From Gammaproteobacteria bacterium (lineage in GTDB: Bacteria; Pseudomonadota; Gammaproteobacteria; Burkholderiales; Rhodocyclaceae), in contig JAHJPX010000002.1 of NCBI GenBank assembly GCA_018819515.1, positions 124,001 to 188,000 of the forward strand: a stretch of 64,000 bases of DNA, read 5' to 3'. Each line of letters opens with the position of its first letter. The stretch's first letter is position 1. Shown here piece by piece: positions 26,552 to 35,375 of this stretch. The notes beneath the pieces are model-generated. The model saw only the letters and a program-made list of their open reading frames with translations. It did no database searches and was not told where the DNA came from. A program made the translations under genes and the position numbers.

Positions 26552-27690
26552 TGCGGGTTGCCATGGTCGCCGGGGAAGCGTCTGGCGATCTTCTGGGCGC
26601 CCATCTGGTTGCTGCGCTGAGACGCCAATTCCCGGCCGCGCATTTTTGCGGCATCGGCGGACCGAAAATGCTGGGCGAGGGTTTCGACGCATGGTGGCCA
26701 TCCGAAAAACTTGCTGTCCGCGGTTATGTGGAGGTGCTGCGTCACTATCGGGAGATCACTGGCATCCGCCGACAGTTGCTTTCCAGGCTGCTTGCCGAGC
26801 GTCCCGATGTTTTCATTGGCGTTGACGCGCCGGACTTCAATCTCTGGCTGGAACGTCGCTTGAAGGCCGGAGCGATTCCCACGGTCCACTACGTAAGTCC
26901 TTCCGTATGGGCGTGGCGGGCCGGACGTTTGGGCAGAATTCGTCGTTCCGTCACTCACATGCTAACCGTGTTTCCATTCGAGCCCGAGATCTATCGGCGG
27001 CAGGGTATTCCGGTTACGTATGTGGGACACCCGCTGGCGGACTTGATTCCGCTCGATATCGATCAAGCGGCGGCCAAGGAACGTCTTGGCGTCGGCAGCG
27101 CCAATCCAGTGATCGCACTGCTCCCGGGTAGCCGGCAATCGGAAGTGCATTTCATGGCCGATTTGCTGATTGAAACCGCGAAGCACCTCCGTGCGCGTTT
27201 TCCCGAGTGCATGTTTCTTGTGCCACTGGCATCGCGGGAAACCCGTACATTGTTCGATGATGCGTTATGGAGATGTGGCGCGGCCGATTTACCCTTCAAG
27301 CTTTTGTTCGGGCACGCCCAGGATGCGCTCGCCGCAGCTGATGTGGCAGTCGTCGCCAGCGGTACGGCGACGCTTGAGGCGGCATTGGTCAAGACCCCGA
27401 TGGTAATCGTCTACCGGATGTCGCCTTGGTCTTGGCGCTTGATGCGTCGCATGCACTTGCAACCATGGGTCGGGTTGCCGAATATACTCGCCGGCCGCTT
27501 CGTTGTCCCGGAGTTTCTACAGGAAGTGGCTACACCGGAAAATCTCGCCCAGGCCGCGGGCAATCTGGTTGCCGATGCAGCCGTCCGGGAGGAAATCACG
27601 CGCGTATTTGTCTCTTTGCACCGGCAGTTGCGGCGAAATACGGCTGATACGGCGGCGGCGGCCATCGCTCCGTATTTGCGTACGACATGA
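26551..27690 (+). CDS. lpxB: Lipid-A-disaccharide synthase LpxB
   Basis: GT19 glycosyltransferase joining lipid X to UDP-diacylglucosamine at the inner membrane. The 379-aa protein has VAMVAGEASGDLLGAHLV (3-20), FCGIGGPKMLGEGF, GVDAPDFNLWLERRLK, HYVSPSVWAWRAGR and LLPGSRQSEVHFM, then SGTATLEAALVKTPMVIVYR. All are family landmarks. The start shares a base with the lpxA stop and the end overlaps rnhB in ATGA. Confidence 0.97.
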   Translation: MRVAMVAGEASGDLLGAHLVAALRRQFPAAHFCGIGGPKMLGEGFDAWWPSEKLAVRGYVEVLRHYREITGIRRQLLSRLLAERPDVFIGVDAPDFNLWLERRLKAGAIPTVHYVSPSVWAWRAGRLGRIRRSVTHMLTVFPFEPEIYRRQGIPVTYVGHPLADLIPLDIDQAAAKERLGVGSANPVIALLPGSRQSEVHFMADLLIETAKHLRARFPECMFLVPLASRETRTLFDDALWRCGAADLPFKLLFGHAQDALAAADVAVVASGTATLEAALVKTPMVIVYRMSPWSWRLMRRMHLQPWVGLPNILAGRFVVPEFLQEVATPENLAQAAGNLVADAAVREEITRVFVSLHRQLRRNTADTAAAAIAPYLRTT

Positions 27691-28244
27691 TCTGCGGTGT
27701 GGATGAGGCGGGTCGTGGGCCGCTGGCCGGCCCCGTCTTCGCCGCGGCGGTCATCCTAGATCCGCATCGTCCTGTGACGGGGCTGGCCGACTCCAAGAAG
27801 TTGTCGGCCAAGACGCGCGAACGACTGGCGCTGGAGATCCGCGACAAGGCGTGCGCATGGGCGATCGCTTCCGCCAGCGTGAAGGAAATCGACTGCCTCA
27901 ATATTCTGCAAGCCACCTTGCTGGCGATGGCGCGAGCGGTTGCGGCGCTGTCGCCTCAGCCGCTCGAAGTACTGATCGACGGCAACCGGTGTCCAGACTT
28001 ACCCTTGCCGGCAAAGGCAATCATCGGCGGCGATGCGCTGGTAGCTGAGATCTCCGCAGCTTCGATTCTTGCGAAGACGGCGCGGGATGCGGAAATGCTC
28101 ATGTTGCATGCGCAATTCCCCCAGTACGGCTTCGACAGGCACTACGGCTACGGTACAGCCATGCATTTGGCCGCGCTGCGCCAGTACGGTCCCTCGGATT
28201 GCCACCGACGCAGCTTCTCGCCGGTGAGAGAATTACTGAAATAG
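27687..28244 (+). CDS. rnhB: Ribonuclease HII
   Basis: Removes RNA from RNA-DNA hybrids, including misincorporated ribonucleotides. The 185-aa protein begins MICGVDEAGRGPLAGPVFAA, with the catalytic Asp-Glu pair at residues 6-7. GLADSKKLSAKTRERL and IDGNRCPDLP (acidic residue) follow, then GDALVAEISAASILAKTARD and GYDxHxGYG-like FDRHYGYGT. Length and motifs are complete. It overlaps lpxB, the common order in proteobacteria. Confidence 0.97.
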   Translation: MICGVDEAGRGPLAGPVFAAAVILDPHRPVTGLADSKKLSAKTRERLALEIRDKACAWAIASASVKEIDCLNILQATLLAMARAVAALSPQPLEVLIDGNRCPDLPLPAKAIIGGDALVAEISAASILAKTARDAEMLMLHAQFPQYGFDRHYGYGTAMHLAALRQYGPSDCHRRSFSPVRELLK

Positions 28245-28253
28245 GGTAAACAC

Positions 28254-28270
28254 CCACCGTATTTAGGTGG
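28254..28270 (+). terminator. Weak candidate hairpin after rnhB
   Basis: CCACC (28254-28258) can pair with GGTGG (28266-28270) across a 7-base loop, followed by a pyrimidine-rich stretch ending CTTTTC. The short stem makes it a weak terminator at best. The methyltransferase starts 60 bases further on. Confidence 0.3.
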
Positions 28271-28329
28271 CCTCGCTCTTTTCTGGACGGCATAATGCGA
28301 AATGTCTACTGATTCAGGCATTGGGGCTG

Positions 28330-29142
28330 ATGTTGGCGCGGACGAGGGCAGTTACATCGAGGGATAACCCCGTTGTCAAGCGGCTACGCGCTCTTGCGAC
28401 GGATGCGCGCGAAATCCGTTCCCAAGGGCGAACATTGCTCGACGGACCGCATCTGATCGAGGCATACCAGCGCCATGGCGGCATACCAGAGCAACTGGTT
28501 GTCAGCGAATCGGGAGCGCGCAATCCCGAGATACTCCAATTGCTTGAAGACCGTTCCGAAGTGGGGATAGTGCAACTTTCCGATAGCTTGTTTCGTGAAG
28601 TCAGCGGTGTCGTTACGCCTGTCGGGATACTGGCGGTAGTCCGCATCCCCGATTCCCCATCCGAACCGCTCCAAACGGACTGCGTATTCCTTGACGCGAT
28701 TCAGGACGCCGGCAACGTTGGTACCATCCTCAGAACCGCTGCTGCCGCCAACATTCGCGACGTTGTGCTTGGTCGAGGTTGTGCCGGCGCATGGAGCCCA
28801 AGGGTGCTCAGGGCGGCGCAAGGTGCGCATTTCGGCTTGCATATCCGTGAACAGGGGGATCTGACTGGACTATTGCGAAACTATGCAGGGACCAGTATTG
28901 CTACTGTGGCCAATGATGGCACCTCACTATTTGACCTTGACCTGAAGGGCAAGGTTGCCTGGATATTCGGTAACGAGGGTGCAGGACTGAACGATGAACT
29001 TCTGGCTTTGGCATTGCGACGTACATCGATTCCGATGTCGTCCAACACGGAGTCCTTGAACGTGGCTGCCGCTGCGGCGATTTGCCTGTTTGAACAGGTG
29101 CGTCAGCGGCGTCTTTCTGGTGGGGAGAGGAAGAATGCGTAG
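28330..29142 (+). CDS. SPOUT-family (TrmH/SpoU) RNA 2'-O-methyltransferase
   Basis: SAM-dependent RNA methyltransferase with a knotted SPOUT fold; the substrate is probably rRNA or tRNA and cannot be fixed from sequence. The 270-aa protein has an N-terminal substrate-binding domain (GRTLLDGPHLIEAYQRHGG). The three SPOUT motifs are DAIQDAGNVGTILRTAAAA, GKVAWIFGNEGAGL and PMSSNTESLNVAAAAAICLF. I chose the ATG at 28330 as the first that gives a normal family N-terminus; ribosome-binding support is weak. It ends eight bases inside the receptor gene. Confidence 0.88.
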   Translation: MLARTRAVTSRDNPVVKRLRALATDAREIRSQGRTLLDGPHLIEAYQRHGGIPEQLVVSESGARNPEILQLLEDRSEVGIVQLSDSLFREVSGVVTPVGILAVVRIPDSPSEPLQTDCVFLDAIQDAGNVGTILRTAAAANIRDVVLGRGCAGAWSPRVLRAAQGAHFGLHIREQGDLTGLLRNYAGTSIATVANDGTSLFDLDLKGKVAWIFGNEGAGLNDELLALALRRTSIPMSSNTESLNVAAAAAICLFEQVRQRRLSGGERKNA

Positions 29143-31132
29143 ACGATGGGTTTTGGTGATCGGCGCCATGATGATGCCATGGGGTGCGAATGCCGACGAG
29201 CTCCCGGCTACGGAGACCTTCTTCGATGATTTCCCGGTCGTCCTGACGGCATCCAGGCTGGTGCAGACTGCCGATGAAGCGCCAGCTTCGGTTACCGTCA
29301 TCGATCGCGACATGATCAGGGCTAGCGGTGCTCGCGAACTGGTCGACTTGTTCCGTCTGGTTCCCGGGATGGTGGTTGGACAATATCTTGGCCATCAATC
29401 GACCCTGGGCTTCAATGGCTTTGCCGACCCCTATTTTCGGCAGCTTCAGGTACTGGTCGACGGGGTGTCAATCTACAGCTCTGCCTGGGGGGGGGCGGAG
29501 TGGTCAGACTTGCCAATTGCGCTCGAGGACGTCGAGCGCATCGAAGTGGTCCGGGGACCCAACGCGGCCACGTTCGGAGCCAACTCGTTTCTGGGGGTGG
29601 TCAACATCATCACGCGTGATCCGGCGGTCGAACATGGTGCGGAATTGGTAGCCAATGTTGGGGAGAACGGCATCCGCGACACGTACGCCCGGTTTGCGGC
29701 CAGCAACGAAAATTGGCGTTATCGCTTAACCGCGGGTCAGCGTGCCGATCAGGGGCTTGATTCGCTGCCCGACAGCAGGCGTATCAACTTCGCGAATCTG
29801 CGCAGTCATTATCGACTCAACGCCAGCGACGAATTGCGCCTCCAAACCGCTTACGCGGGGGGGGCGCAGGAGGAGGGCATCTACACGGGGGTCACCGATG
29901 GCCCCCGGACGGCTCATTACGATTACGGTTCCCTGCAGTTGCGCTGGACACGGGTTCGTAGTGCGGACGAGGAATTGTGGGTTCAGTTCTGGCACTCGCA
30001 GCGTGACTTGCGCGACGTTGTTCCGTATGTCCTGGACTTAAGCGGGTTGGCTCTTGGACAATGGAACTATCCAGTCAGTTACAGCTACGATAATCGTCGC
30101 ACCGACCTGGAACTGCAGCATACATTTCGTTTCGCCGACGGCTTGAGAGGGGTCTGGGGCGGACAGCTTCGCAGCGACGGTGTTCGCTCAGAGACGTACT
30201 TCGGCTCAACCGAGTGGCAGACCAGCGACCTATACCGCCTATTCGGCAACCTCGAGTGGCGCCCGGCGGAAAGATGGATCGTCGCCGGCGGAACCATGTT
30301 CGAAAAGAACAGCATTACCGGGAGCTCGCTGTCGCCGAGTCTAGCCGTTAATTATGTCGTCTTTCCGGGCCACACGCTACGCGTGCGCTTCGCTAACGCG
30401 CACCGAACCCCGACGTTGTATGAGGCCGAAGCCGACTGGGGATATGCGCTCCCGGCCGATTTGAAGGTGATGCTGGCTGGTACTCCGTATGCCAACCTCA
30501 AGCTGGCGCAAAGCATATTGACCGAGCGGGATGTGGAGGACGAACGGATTCGCTCTCGCGAGTTGTCATATATGGGGCAGTTTCCCCGCTATCGGCTGAA
30601 CGTGGAAGCAGGTCTTTTCGAACACCGGTTGACGGATCTGATTGGGTTGTACCAGTACACCTACCCGACGCTCCGCGGGGGGGCAACAGGGCAGGTCAGA
30701 GGATTCGACAACATGAATTCGGCGCGCGTTACCGGTAGCAGCGCCACCATTCGCTGGAGGCCCCACCCCGATACACTGGTGTATCTGGCTGGATCGCGCA
30801 CGACTATCAAAGCCGATGGGGACGGACAAGAACTGATAGAGGCCAGCGGGCCCAAATACACCTTCAGTCTTCTTGTCAGTCAGGCCTTGCCAGGGAACTT
30901 TCAGGTCAGTGGCGCCTACTACTATGTCGACGCGATGCAGTCGCTGTCGGGCGGTGATTCGCTTCCGCCGACCGAGAGGATCGACCTCCGGGTGGCGCGG
31001 CATTTTCTGGTTGGCACGCGACGAGCCGAATTGGCGCTCGTCGTGCAGCGCGCGAACGGCGGAGAGCCCGTATTCAACCTTAATGACATCGATCGCAGGA
31101 CATCCTGGCTGACCATGCGGATTGAATTTTAA
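29135..31132 (+). CDS. TonB-dependent outer-membrane receptor with poly-G tracts
   Basis: Ligand-gated outer-membrane transporter energised by TonB; the ligand is unknown. The 665-aa product has a signal peptide (MMMPWGANA cleavage region). A plug domain follows (PVVLTASRLVQTADEAPASV, then DVERIEVVRGPNAATFGANS), and a 22-strand-type barrel ends TMRIEF with a terminal Phe. The ATG at 29135 follows GGGGAGAGGAAGA and overlaps the methyltransferase stop. Runs of 9, 8 and 7 G lie within the frame (29487, 29857, 30677); the frame is open at these lengths. Such tracts are slippage-prone, so phase-variable expression is possible. The binding protein gene follows. Confidence 0.93.
   Translation: MRRRWVLVIGAMMMPWGANADELPATETFFDDFPVVLTASRLVQTADEAPASVTVIDRDMIRASGARELVDLFRLVPGMVVGQYLGHQSTLGFNGFADPYFRQLQVLVDGVSIYSSAWGGAEWSDLPIALEDVERIEVVRGPNAATFGANSFLGVVNIITRDPAVEHGAELVANVGENGIRDTYARFAASNENWRYRLTAGQRADQGLDSLPDSRRINFANLRSHYRLNASDELRLQTAYAGGAQEEGIYTGVTDGPRTAHYDYGSLQLRWTRVRSADEELWVQFWHSQRDLRDVVPYVLDLSGLALGQWNYPVSYSYDNRRTDLELQHTFRFADGLRGVWGGQLRSDGVRSETYFGSTEWQTSDLYRLFGNLEWRPAERWIVAGGTMFEKNSITGSSLSPSLAVNYVVFPGHTLRVRFANAHRTPTLYEAEADWGYALPADLKVMLAGTPYANLKLAQSILTERDVEDERIRSRELSYMGQFPRYRLNVEAGLFEHRLTDLIGLYQYTYPTLRGGATGQVRGFDNMNSARVTGSSATIRWRPHPDTLVYLAGSRTTIKADGDGQELIEASGPKYTFSLLVSQALPGNFQVSGAYYYVDAMQSLSGGDSLPPTERIDLRVARHFLVGTRRAELALVVQRANGGEPVFNLNDIDRRTSWLTMRIEF
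29487..29495 (+). repeat. Poly-G tract (9 G) in the TonB receptor gene
   Basis: Nine consecutive G encode Gly-Gly in the plug domain. A one-base slip would frameshift early and remove the entire barrel, so this tract would act as an on/off switch. Confidence 0.9.
29857..29864 (+). repeat. Poly-G tract (8 G) in the TonB receptor gene
   Basis: Eight consecutive G lie in an early barrel strand or loop region (encoding YAGGAQ). It is the second slippage-prone site in the same gene. Confidence 0.9.
30677..30683 (+). repeat. Poly-G tract (7 G) in the TonB receptor gene
   Basis: Seven consecutive G lie in the later barrel (encoding LRGGATG). It is shorter and therefore less likely to slip than the first two. 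Confidence 0.9.
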
Positions 31133-31168
31133 TATGACAATAGTACTGGCGCCGACCGCGGAGATCAG

Positions 31169-32080
31169 ATGACGGCAGTGCGACGACACTGGCCGGTTGG
31201 TTTTCTGTTGGCGATCATTGCTGTCGCCAGCGTAGCCGCTGAACCGCGCGTGCTGATTGTTCGCGAGGAGTCGGCGGTTGCGCAGCAGACAGCGGAGATG
31301 TTGGCGCGCGAATTGTCCGCAGCCGGCTGGGCCGTTGCGGAAGTGACGGCGACTGATGATCCTTCGGTCGCCGGGCGTGCTGAAGGCGAGCAAGCTGTGG
31401 TCGCACTGGGGGCGCGAGCGTTCGGGAGTGCAGTGAGACGCGCGCGGGGTAAGCCGATTGTCAGTGCGTTGCTTACTCGCGGCTCGTTCGACGACATCGC
31501 TTCCGGCAGCAGGGAGCGCTCGTCGGCGATACTACTCGACCAGCCCATCGACCGCTGGATCGACCTGATCAATGCTACCTTCCCGGGTGTAAAGCGGGTC
31601 GGCATGCTGACTGGTCCGGCCGGCCAAAGGGCAGCGGCAGCGGTGGAGCGAAGGCTGGTTGAGAGAGGTATGACACTCTCTATCGAACGGATTGCGAAGC
31701 TTGAAGACGTCGTTCCAGCGATCGAGCACCTGGTTCCGCGCATGGATGTGCTGCTGGCCATGCCGGACCCGCTCGCGCACAACCGCAACACGGTACAGCC
31801 GTTACTGTTGACCACCTATCGTGCCGGAATTCCGGTCGTCGCCTACTCGGAGTCCTATCAGCATGCTGGGGCGGTCGTCGCGCTCTATTCGACGATTCCG
31901 CAAATTGTTGCGCAGATTGTCGACAGTGTGCGGCAGATACGGGATGGCACCACGCTGCCGAATGTGCAGGCGCCGCGCGACTTCACAGTAGGCATCAACA
32001 CGGCGGTGGCGCGTTCGCTCGGCCTTTCATTGCCGCCCGCGGCGGACATCAAGGAACGGTTGCGCAGTCTCGGTCAGTAG
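31169..32080 (+). CDS. Periplasmic substrate-binding-like protein (ABC/peripla_BP family)
   Basis: A 303-aa exported protein with an N-terminal signal (VGFLLAIIAVASVAA) and a two-lobed periplasmic-binding fold. RVLIVREESAVAQQTAEMLA forms the first strand and helix; VKRVGMLTGPAGQRAAAAV and AGIPVVAYSESYQHAGAVVA are typical second-domain segments. It resembles the TrpX-like ABC substrate-binding group, but no permease or ATPase gene is nearby. It lies 36 bases after the TonB receptor, so the pair may take up or sense the same ligand; that link is inference. The 3' end overlaps the opposing ppsR by seven bases. Confidence 0.75.
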   Translation: MTAVRRHWPVGFLLAIIAVASVAAEPRVLIVREESAVAQQTAEMLARELSAAGWAVAEVTATDDPSVAGRAEGEQAVVALGARAFGSAVRRARGKPIVSALLTRGSFDDIASGSRERSSAILLDQPIDRWIDLINATFPGVKRVGMLTGPAGQRAAAAVERRLVERGMTLSIERIAKLEDVVPAIEHLVPRMDVLLAMPDPLAHNRNTVQPLLLTTYRAGIPVVAYSESYQHAGAVVALYSTIPQIVAQIVDSVRQIRDGTTLPNVQAPRDFTVGINTAVARSLGLSLPPAADIKERLRSLGQ

Positions 32081-32889
32081 GAATGGCGATCGAGCTTGAT
32101 CGTTTGTAGAAGCGTTGCCGCAATCTCTTCGATGGACATGGTTGTGGTACTCAGCCAGCGAATATTCTCCCGGCGCATCAGCCTTTCGGCTTGCTCAACT
32201 TCCCAGCGGCAATTGTCCAGTGAGGCGTATTTGCTCTCCGGGCGGCGTTCCTGGCGGATTTGCGTCAGCCGATCTGCGGCGATGGTCAGACCGAACAGCT
32301 TTTGTCGGTATTGATCGAGACCACCCGGCAGACAGCCTCGCTCGAAGTCTTCGGGGATTAGTGGATAGTTGGCGGCCTTGATGCCGAACTGCAGCGCGAG
32401 ATAGAGACTCGTCGGCGTTTTTCCGCACCGTGAGACGCCAATCAGAATGACGTCCGCCTTGTCGAGGTCGGCGTTAGATACCCCGTCGTCGTGCGCCATG
32501 GTGAAGTTGATGGCATCGATTCGCAGCGCGTAGTCGTGGCTGGTGGCTTGGCTATGGCCTCGGCCGACCGCCCGTGAAGACTTGATCCCGAGCTCCGCTT
32601 CCAGGGGCGCGATGAAGGCGGCGATGAAATCGAGATGCAGAGCGTTCGCCCCGCCAATCGGCTCCGATACCGCGGGATCGACCAGCGTGGACACCACGAC
32701 AGGCTTTACGCCGTCCCGTACGCCGGCCTCGTCGATTCTACGGCGGCATTCGATCGCTTTCTCGCGCGTATCGATGAAGGGTATCCGCTCCTGACGATAG
32801 GAAATTCCCTCGAATTGGGACAGGAGACTGTGGCCGACGGTTTCAGCGGTGATGCCCGTTCCATCGGAAATGAAGAAGACTGTGCGCAT
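32074..32889 (-). CDS. ppsR: PEP synthase regulatory kinase/pyrophosphorylase (DUF299)
   Basis: Bifunctional ADP-dependent kinase and Pi-dependent phosphorylase that inactivates and reactivates PEP synthase. The 271-aa protein starts MRTVFFISDGTGITAETVGH, the family signature, and has the P-loop VSRCGKTPTSLYLA near residue 150. The start at 32889 was chosen on that signature; the long upstream frame is antisense to ppsA. It is divergent from its target ppsA across 88 bases, which supports the assignment. Confidence 0.95.
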   Translation of the reverse strand: MRTVFFISDGTGITAETVGHSLLSQFEGISYRQERIPFIDTREKAIECRRRIDEAGVRDGVKPVVVSTLVDPAVSEPIGGANALHLDFIAAFIAPLEAELGIKSSRAVGRGHSQATSHDYALRIDAINFTMAHDDGVSNADLDKADVILIGVSRCGKTPTSLYLALQFGIKAANYPLIPEDFERGCLPGGLDQYRQKLFGLTIAADRLTQIRQERRPESKYASLDNCRWEVEQAERLMRRENIRWLSTTTMSIEEIAATLLQTIKLDRHSY

Positions 32890-32977
32890 TGGTTCTTTCG
32901 GATGATAGGTGCAGTGCAGCAGAGCCGATAAAATATCGATTTTCTTATCCCCATACAAACTAAATAGGGAGTGGATG

Positions 32978-35347
32978 ATGGGCCGTAACACAATCGCATT
33001 CGAGCAATTGCGCATGAACGATGTCGGCGACGTCGGCGGAAAAAACGCTTCACTGGGCGAGATGATCAGCCAGCTGGCGGCTTCCGGAGTGCGCGTTCCC
33101 GGTGGTTTTGCCACCACTGCGGCGGCGTACCGGGAGTTTCTTGCCCATCAAGGCCTCGCCGGACGGATCAACGCCGCACTGGACAGCCTCGACGTCGACA
33201 ACGTCGACGCGCTGCTCAAGACGGGCGCGCAGATTCGGCAATGGGTTGTGGAAACCCCGTTCCCCGCGGCGCTGGAAGCCGAAATCAAGGCGCAGTACGA
33301 GGCGCTGATCGCCGATAGCGGACCGGACGCCACATTTGCCGTACGCTCTTCCGCGACCGCCGAGGATTTGCCCGACGCGTCATTCGCCGGTCAGCAGGAA
33401 ACCTTCCTCAACATCCATGGCTACCAGAACATCCTGCACGCGATCAAGGAGGTGTTTGCCTCCCTCTACAACGATCGGGCGATCGCCTATCGTGTGCACA
33501 AGGGGTTCGCCCACGCCGAAGTGGCGCTCTCCGCAGGCATCCAGCGCATGGTCCGTTCCGACAAGGGCGCTGCCGGCGTGATGTTCACTATCGACACCGA
33601 ATCGGGTTTCAAGGACGTCGTCTTCGTTACCTCCTCCTATGGTCTGGGTGAGACCGTCGTGCAGGGCGCCGTGAATCCGGACGAATTCTATGTCCACAAG
33701 TCGACACTGGCGGCCGGCAGACCGGCGGTGATTCGTCGCAACCTTGGCTCCAAGTTGATCAAGATGGTATTCGCGGACAAAAGGGAGGCGGGCAAAAGCA
33801 CCGGTACCGTCGACGTGGCGGAGGTCGATTCGCACCGCTTCTCGATCACCGATACCGACGTGCTGGAGCTGGCGCGCTACGCAATGATCATCGAAAAGCA
33901 CTATAGCCGCCCGATGGACATCGAGTGGGGTAAGGACGGCATCGATGGAAAACTGTACATCCTCCAGGCGCGCCCGGAAACCGTGAAGTCGCAGGAGGCG
34001 GCACACGGCGGCGCCATCGAGAAGTTCAAGCTCAAACAATACGGCAAGGTACTGGCCTCGGGCCGTGCCATCGGCCAACGGATAGGCGTTGGTCCGGTGC
34101 GCGTGGTCAAGGATCCGGCCGAGATGAATCGCGTGCAGAAGGGTGACGTGCTGGTGGCGGACATGACGGATCCGAACTGGGAGCCGGTCATGAAGCGGGC
34201 TTCGGCGATTGTTACCAATCGCGGCGGACGGACCTGCCACGCGGCGATCATCGCCCGCGAACTCGGCATTCCGGCCATCGTCGGCTGTGGCGACGCGACG
34301 GCAGTTCTCGAGGAAGGCGAGTCCGTTACGGTCAGTTGCGCCGAGGGCGACACCGGCCACGTTTATCGCGGCGCGCTCGACTTCGAAGTTACCAGCCAGG
34401 ATATCGGCGTACTGCCACCACTGACTTTGAAGGTCATGATGAACGTCGGCAATCCAGAACTGGCCTTCGAGTTTGCGCAGACGCCGAACGCTGGGGTCGG
34501 CCTGGCGCGCGTCGAGTTCGTCATCAATAATATGATCGGCGTGCACCCGAAAGCCATTCTTGAGTTTTCCGAGATGAAGGAAAGCTTGCGGGACGAAATT
34601 TCCCGTCGTGCGCGCGGCTATGCCAGTCCGGTGGATTTTTTCGTCGAGAAGCTGGTCGAGGGTGTCGCTACCATTGCTTCCGCTTTCTACCCGAAGCCCG
34701 TGATCGTTCGGTTGTCGGATTTCAAGTCGAACGAGTACCGCAAGTTGCTCGGCGGGGACATCTACGAGCCGGAGGAGGAAAATCCGATGCTCGGTTTCCG
34801 CGGTGCCTCGCGCTACGTCGCGCATTCCTTCCGCGACTGCTTCGAACTGGAATGCCGGGCCATGAAGAAGGTGCGCAACGAACTCGGGCTGACCAACGTC
34901 GAGTTGATGGTGCCCTTCGTGCGCAATCTGGAAGAGGGCAGGGCCGTTGTCGATCTGTTGGCGGAAAACGGTCTCAGGCAGGGGGAGAACGGGCTGCGAT
35001 TGATCATGATGTGCGAAATCCCCTCCAATGCGCTGCTGGCGGAGCAGTTCCTGGAGATCTTCGACGGTTTCTCGATTGGGTCGAACGACCTGACGCAACT
35101 CACGCTCGGCCTCGACCGAGATTCCGGGTTGGTGGCGCACGCCTTCGACGAGCGCGATCCCGCCGTCAAGCAGTTGCTGTCGATGGCGATTTCGACCGCC
35201 AATCGAATGGGGAAGTACGTGGGCATCTGCGGACAGGGGCCGTCGGATCATGCCGATTTCGCCGAGTGGCTGATGGAACAGGGCATTCAGAGCATTTCGC
35301 TCAACCCTGATACAGTGGTGGATACTTGGCTTAAACTGGCCAAATAA
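32978..35347 (+). CDS. ppsA: Phosphoenolpyruvate synthase
   Basis: Converts pyruvate and ATP to PEP, AMP and phosphate in gluconeogenesis. The 789-aa protein has the N-terminal nucleotide-binding region (DVGGKNASLGEMISQLAASG, FAVRSSATAEDLPDASFAGQ). The phosphohistidine domain carries GGRTCHAAIIARELGIPA, and the PEP-binding barrel includes MLGFRGASRY and GFSIGSNDLTQLTLGLDRDS. Two adjacent ATGs exist; 32978 is preferred because AGGGAG then lies six bases away. Regulation by the divergent ppsR is expected. Confidence 0.97.
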   Translation: MGRNTIAFEQLRMNDVGDVGGKNASLGEMISQLAASGVRVPGGFATTAAAYREFLAHQGLAGRINAALDSLDVDNVDALLKTGAQIRQWVVETPFPAALEAEIKAQYEALIADSGPDATFAVRSSATAEDLPDASFAGQQETFLNIHGYQNILHAIKEVFASLYNDRAIAYRVHKGFAHAEVALSAGIQRMVRSDKGAAGVMFTIDTESGFKDVVFVTSSYGLGETVVQGAVNPDEFYVHKSTLAAGRPAVIRRNLGSKLIKMVFADKREAGKSTGTVDVAEVDSHRFSITDTDVLELARYAMIIEKHYSRPMDIEWGKDGIDGKLYILQARPETVKSQEAAHGGAIEKFKLKQYGKVLASGRAIGQRIGVGPVRVVKDPAEMNRVQKGDVLVADMTDPNWEPVMKRASAIVTNRGGRTCHAAIIARELGIPAIVGCGDATAVLEEGESVTVSCAEGDTGHVYRGALDFEVTSQDIGVLPPLTLKVMMNVGNPELAFEFAQTPNAGVGLARVEFVINNMIGVHPKAILEFSEMKESLRDEISRRARGYASPVDFFVEKLVEGVATIASAFYPKPVIVRLSDFKSNEYRKLLGGDIYEPEEENPMLGFRGASRYVAHSFRDCFELECRAMKKVRNELGLTNVELMVPFVRNLEEGRAVVDLLAENGLRQGENGLRLIMMCEIPSNALLAEQFLEIFDGFSIGSNDLTQLTLGLDRDSGLVAHAFDERDPAVKQLLSMAISTANRMGKYVGICGQGPSDHADFAEWLMEQGIQSISLNPDTVVDTWLKLAK
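34403..34429 (-). repeat. Coding near-copy of the 27-bp repeat (in ppsA)
   Basis: Read on the minus strand it matches the copy after typA at 22 of 27 positions. It encodes GVLPPLTL just before MMNVGNP, where PEP synthases have a similar sequence, so this is the weakest of the coding matches. Confidence 0.3.
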
Positions 35348-35375
35348 GAACCAACGTATTCGGGGAGGCTGCGTC

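Noticed and set aside
28600..28626. Another resemblance to the GTCAGCCGTGGCG repeat in the SPOUT methyltransferase
   Set aside because: Only about 19 of 27 positions match, and it encodes the conserved SGVVTP segment of the family, so it is better explained as coding sequence.
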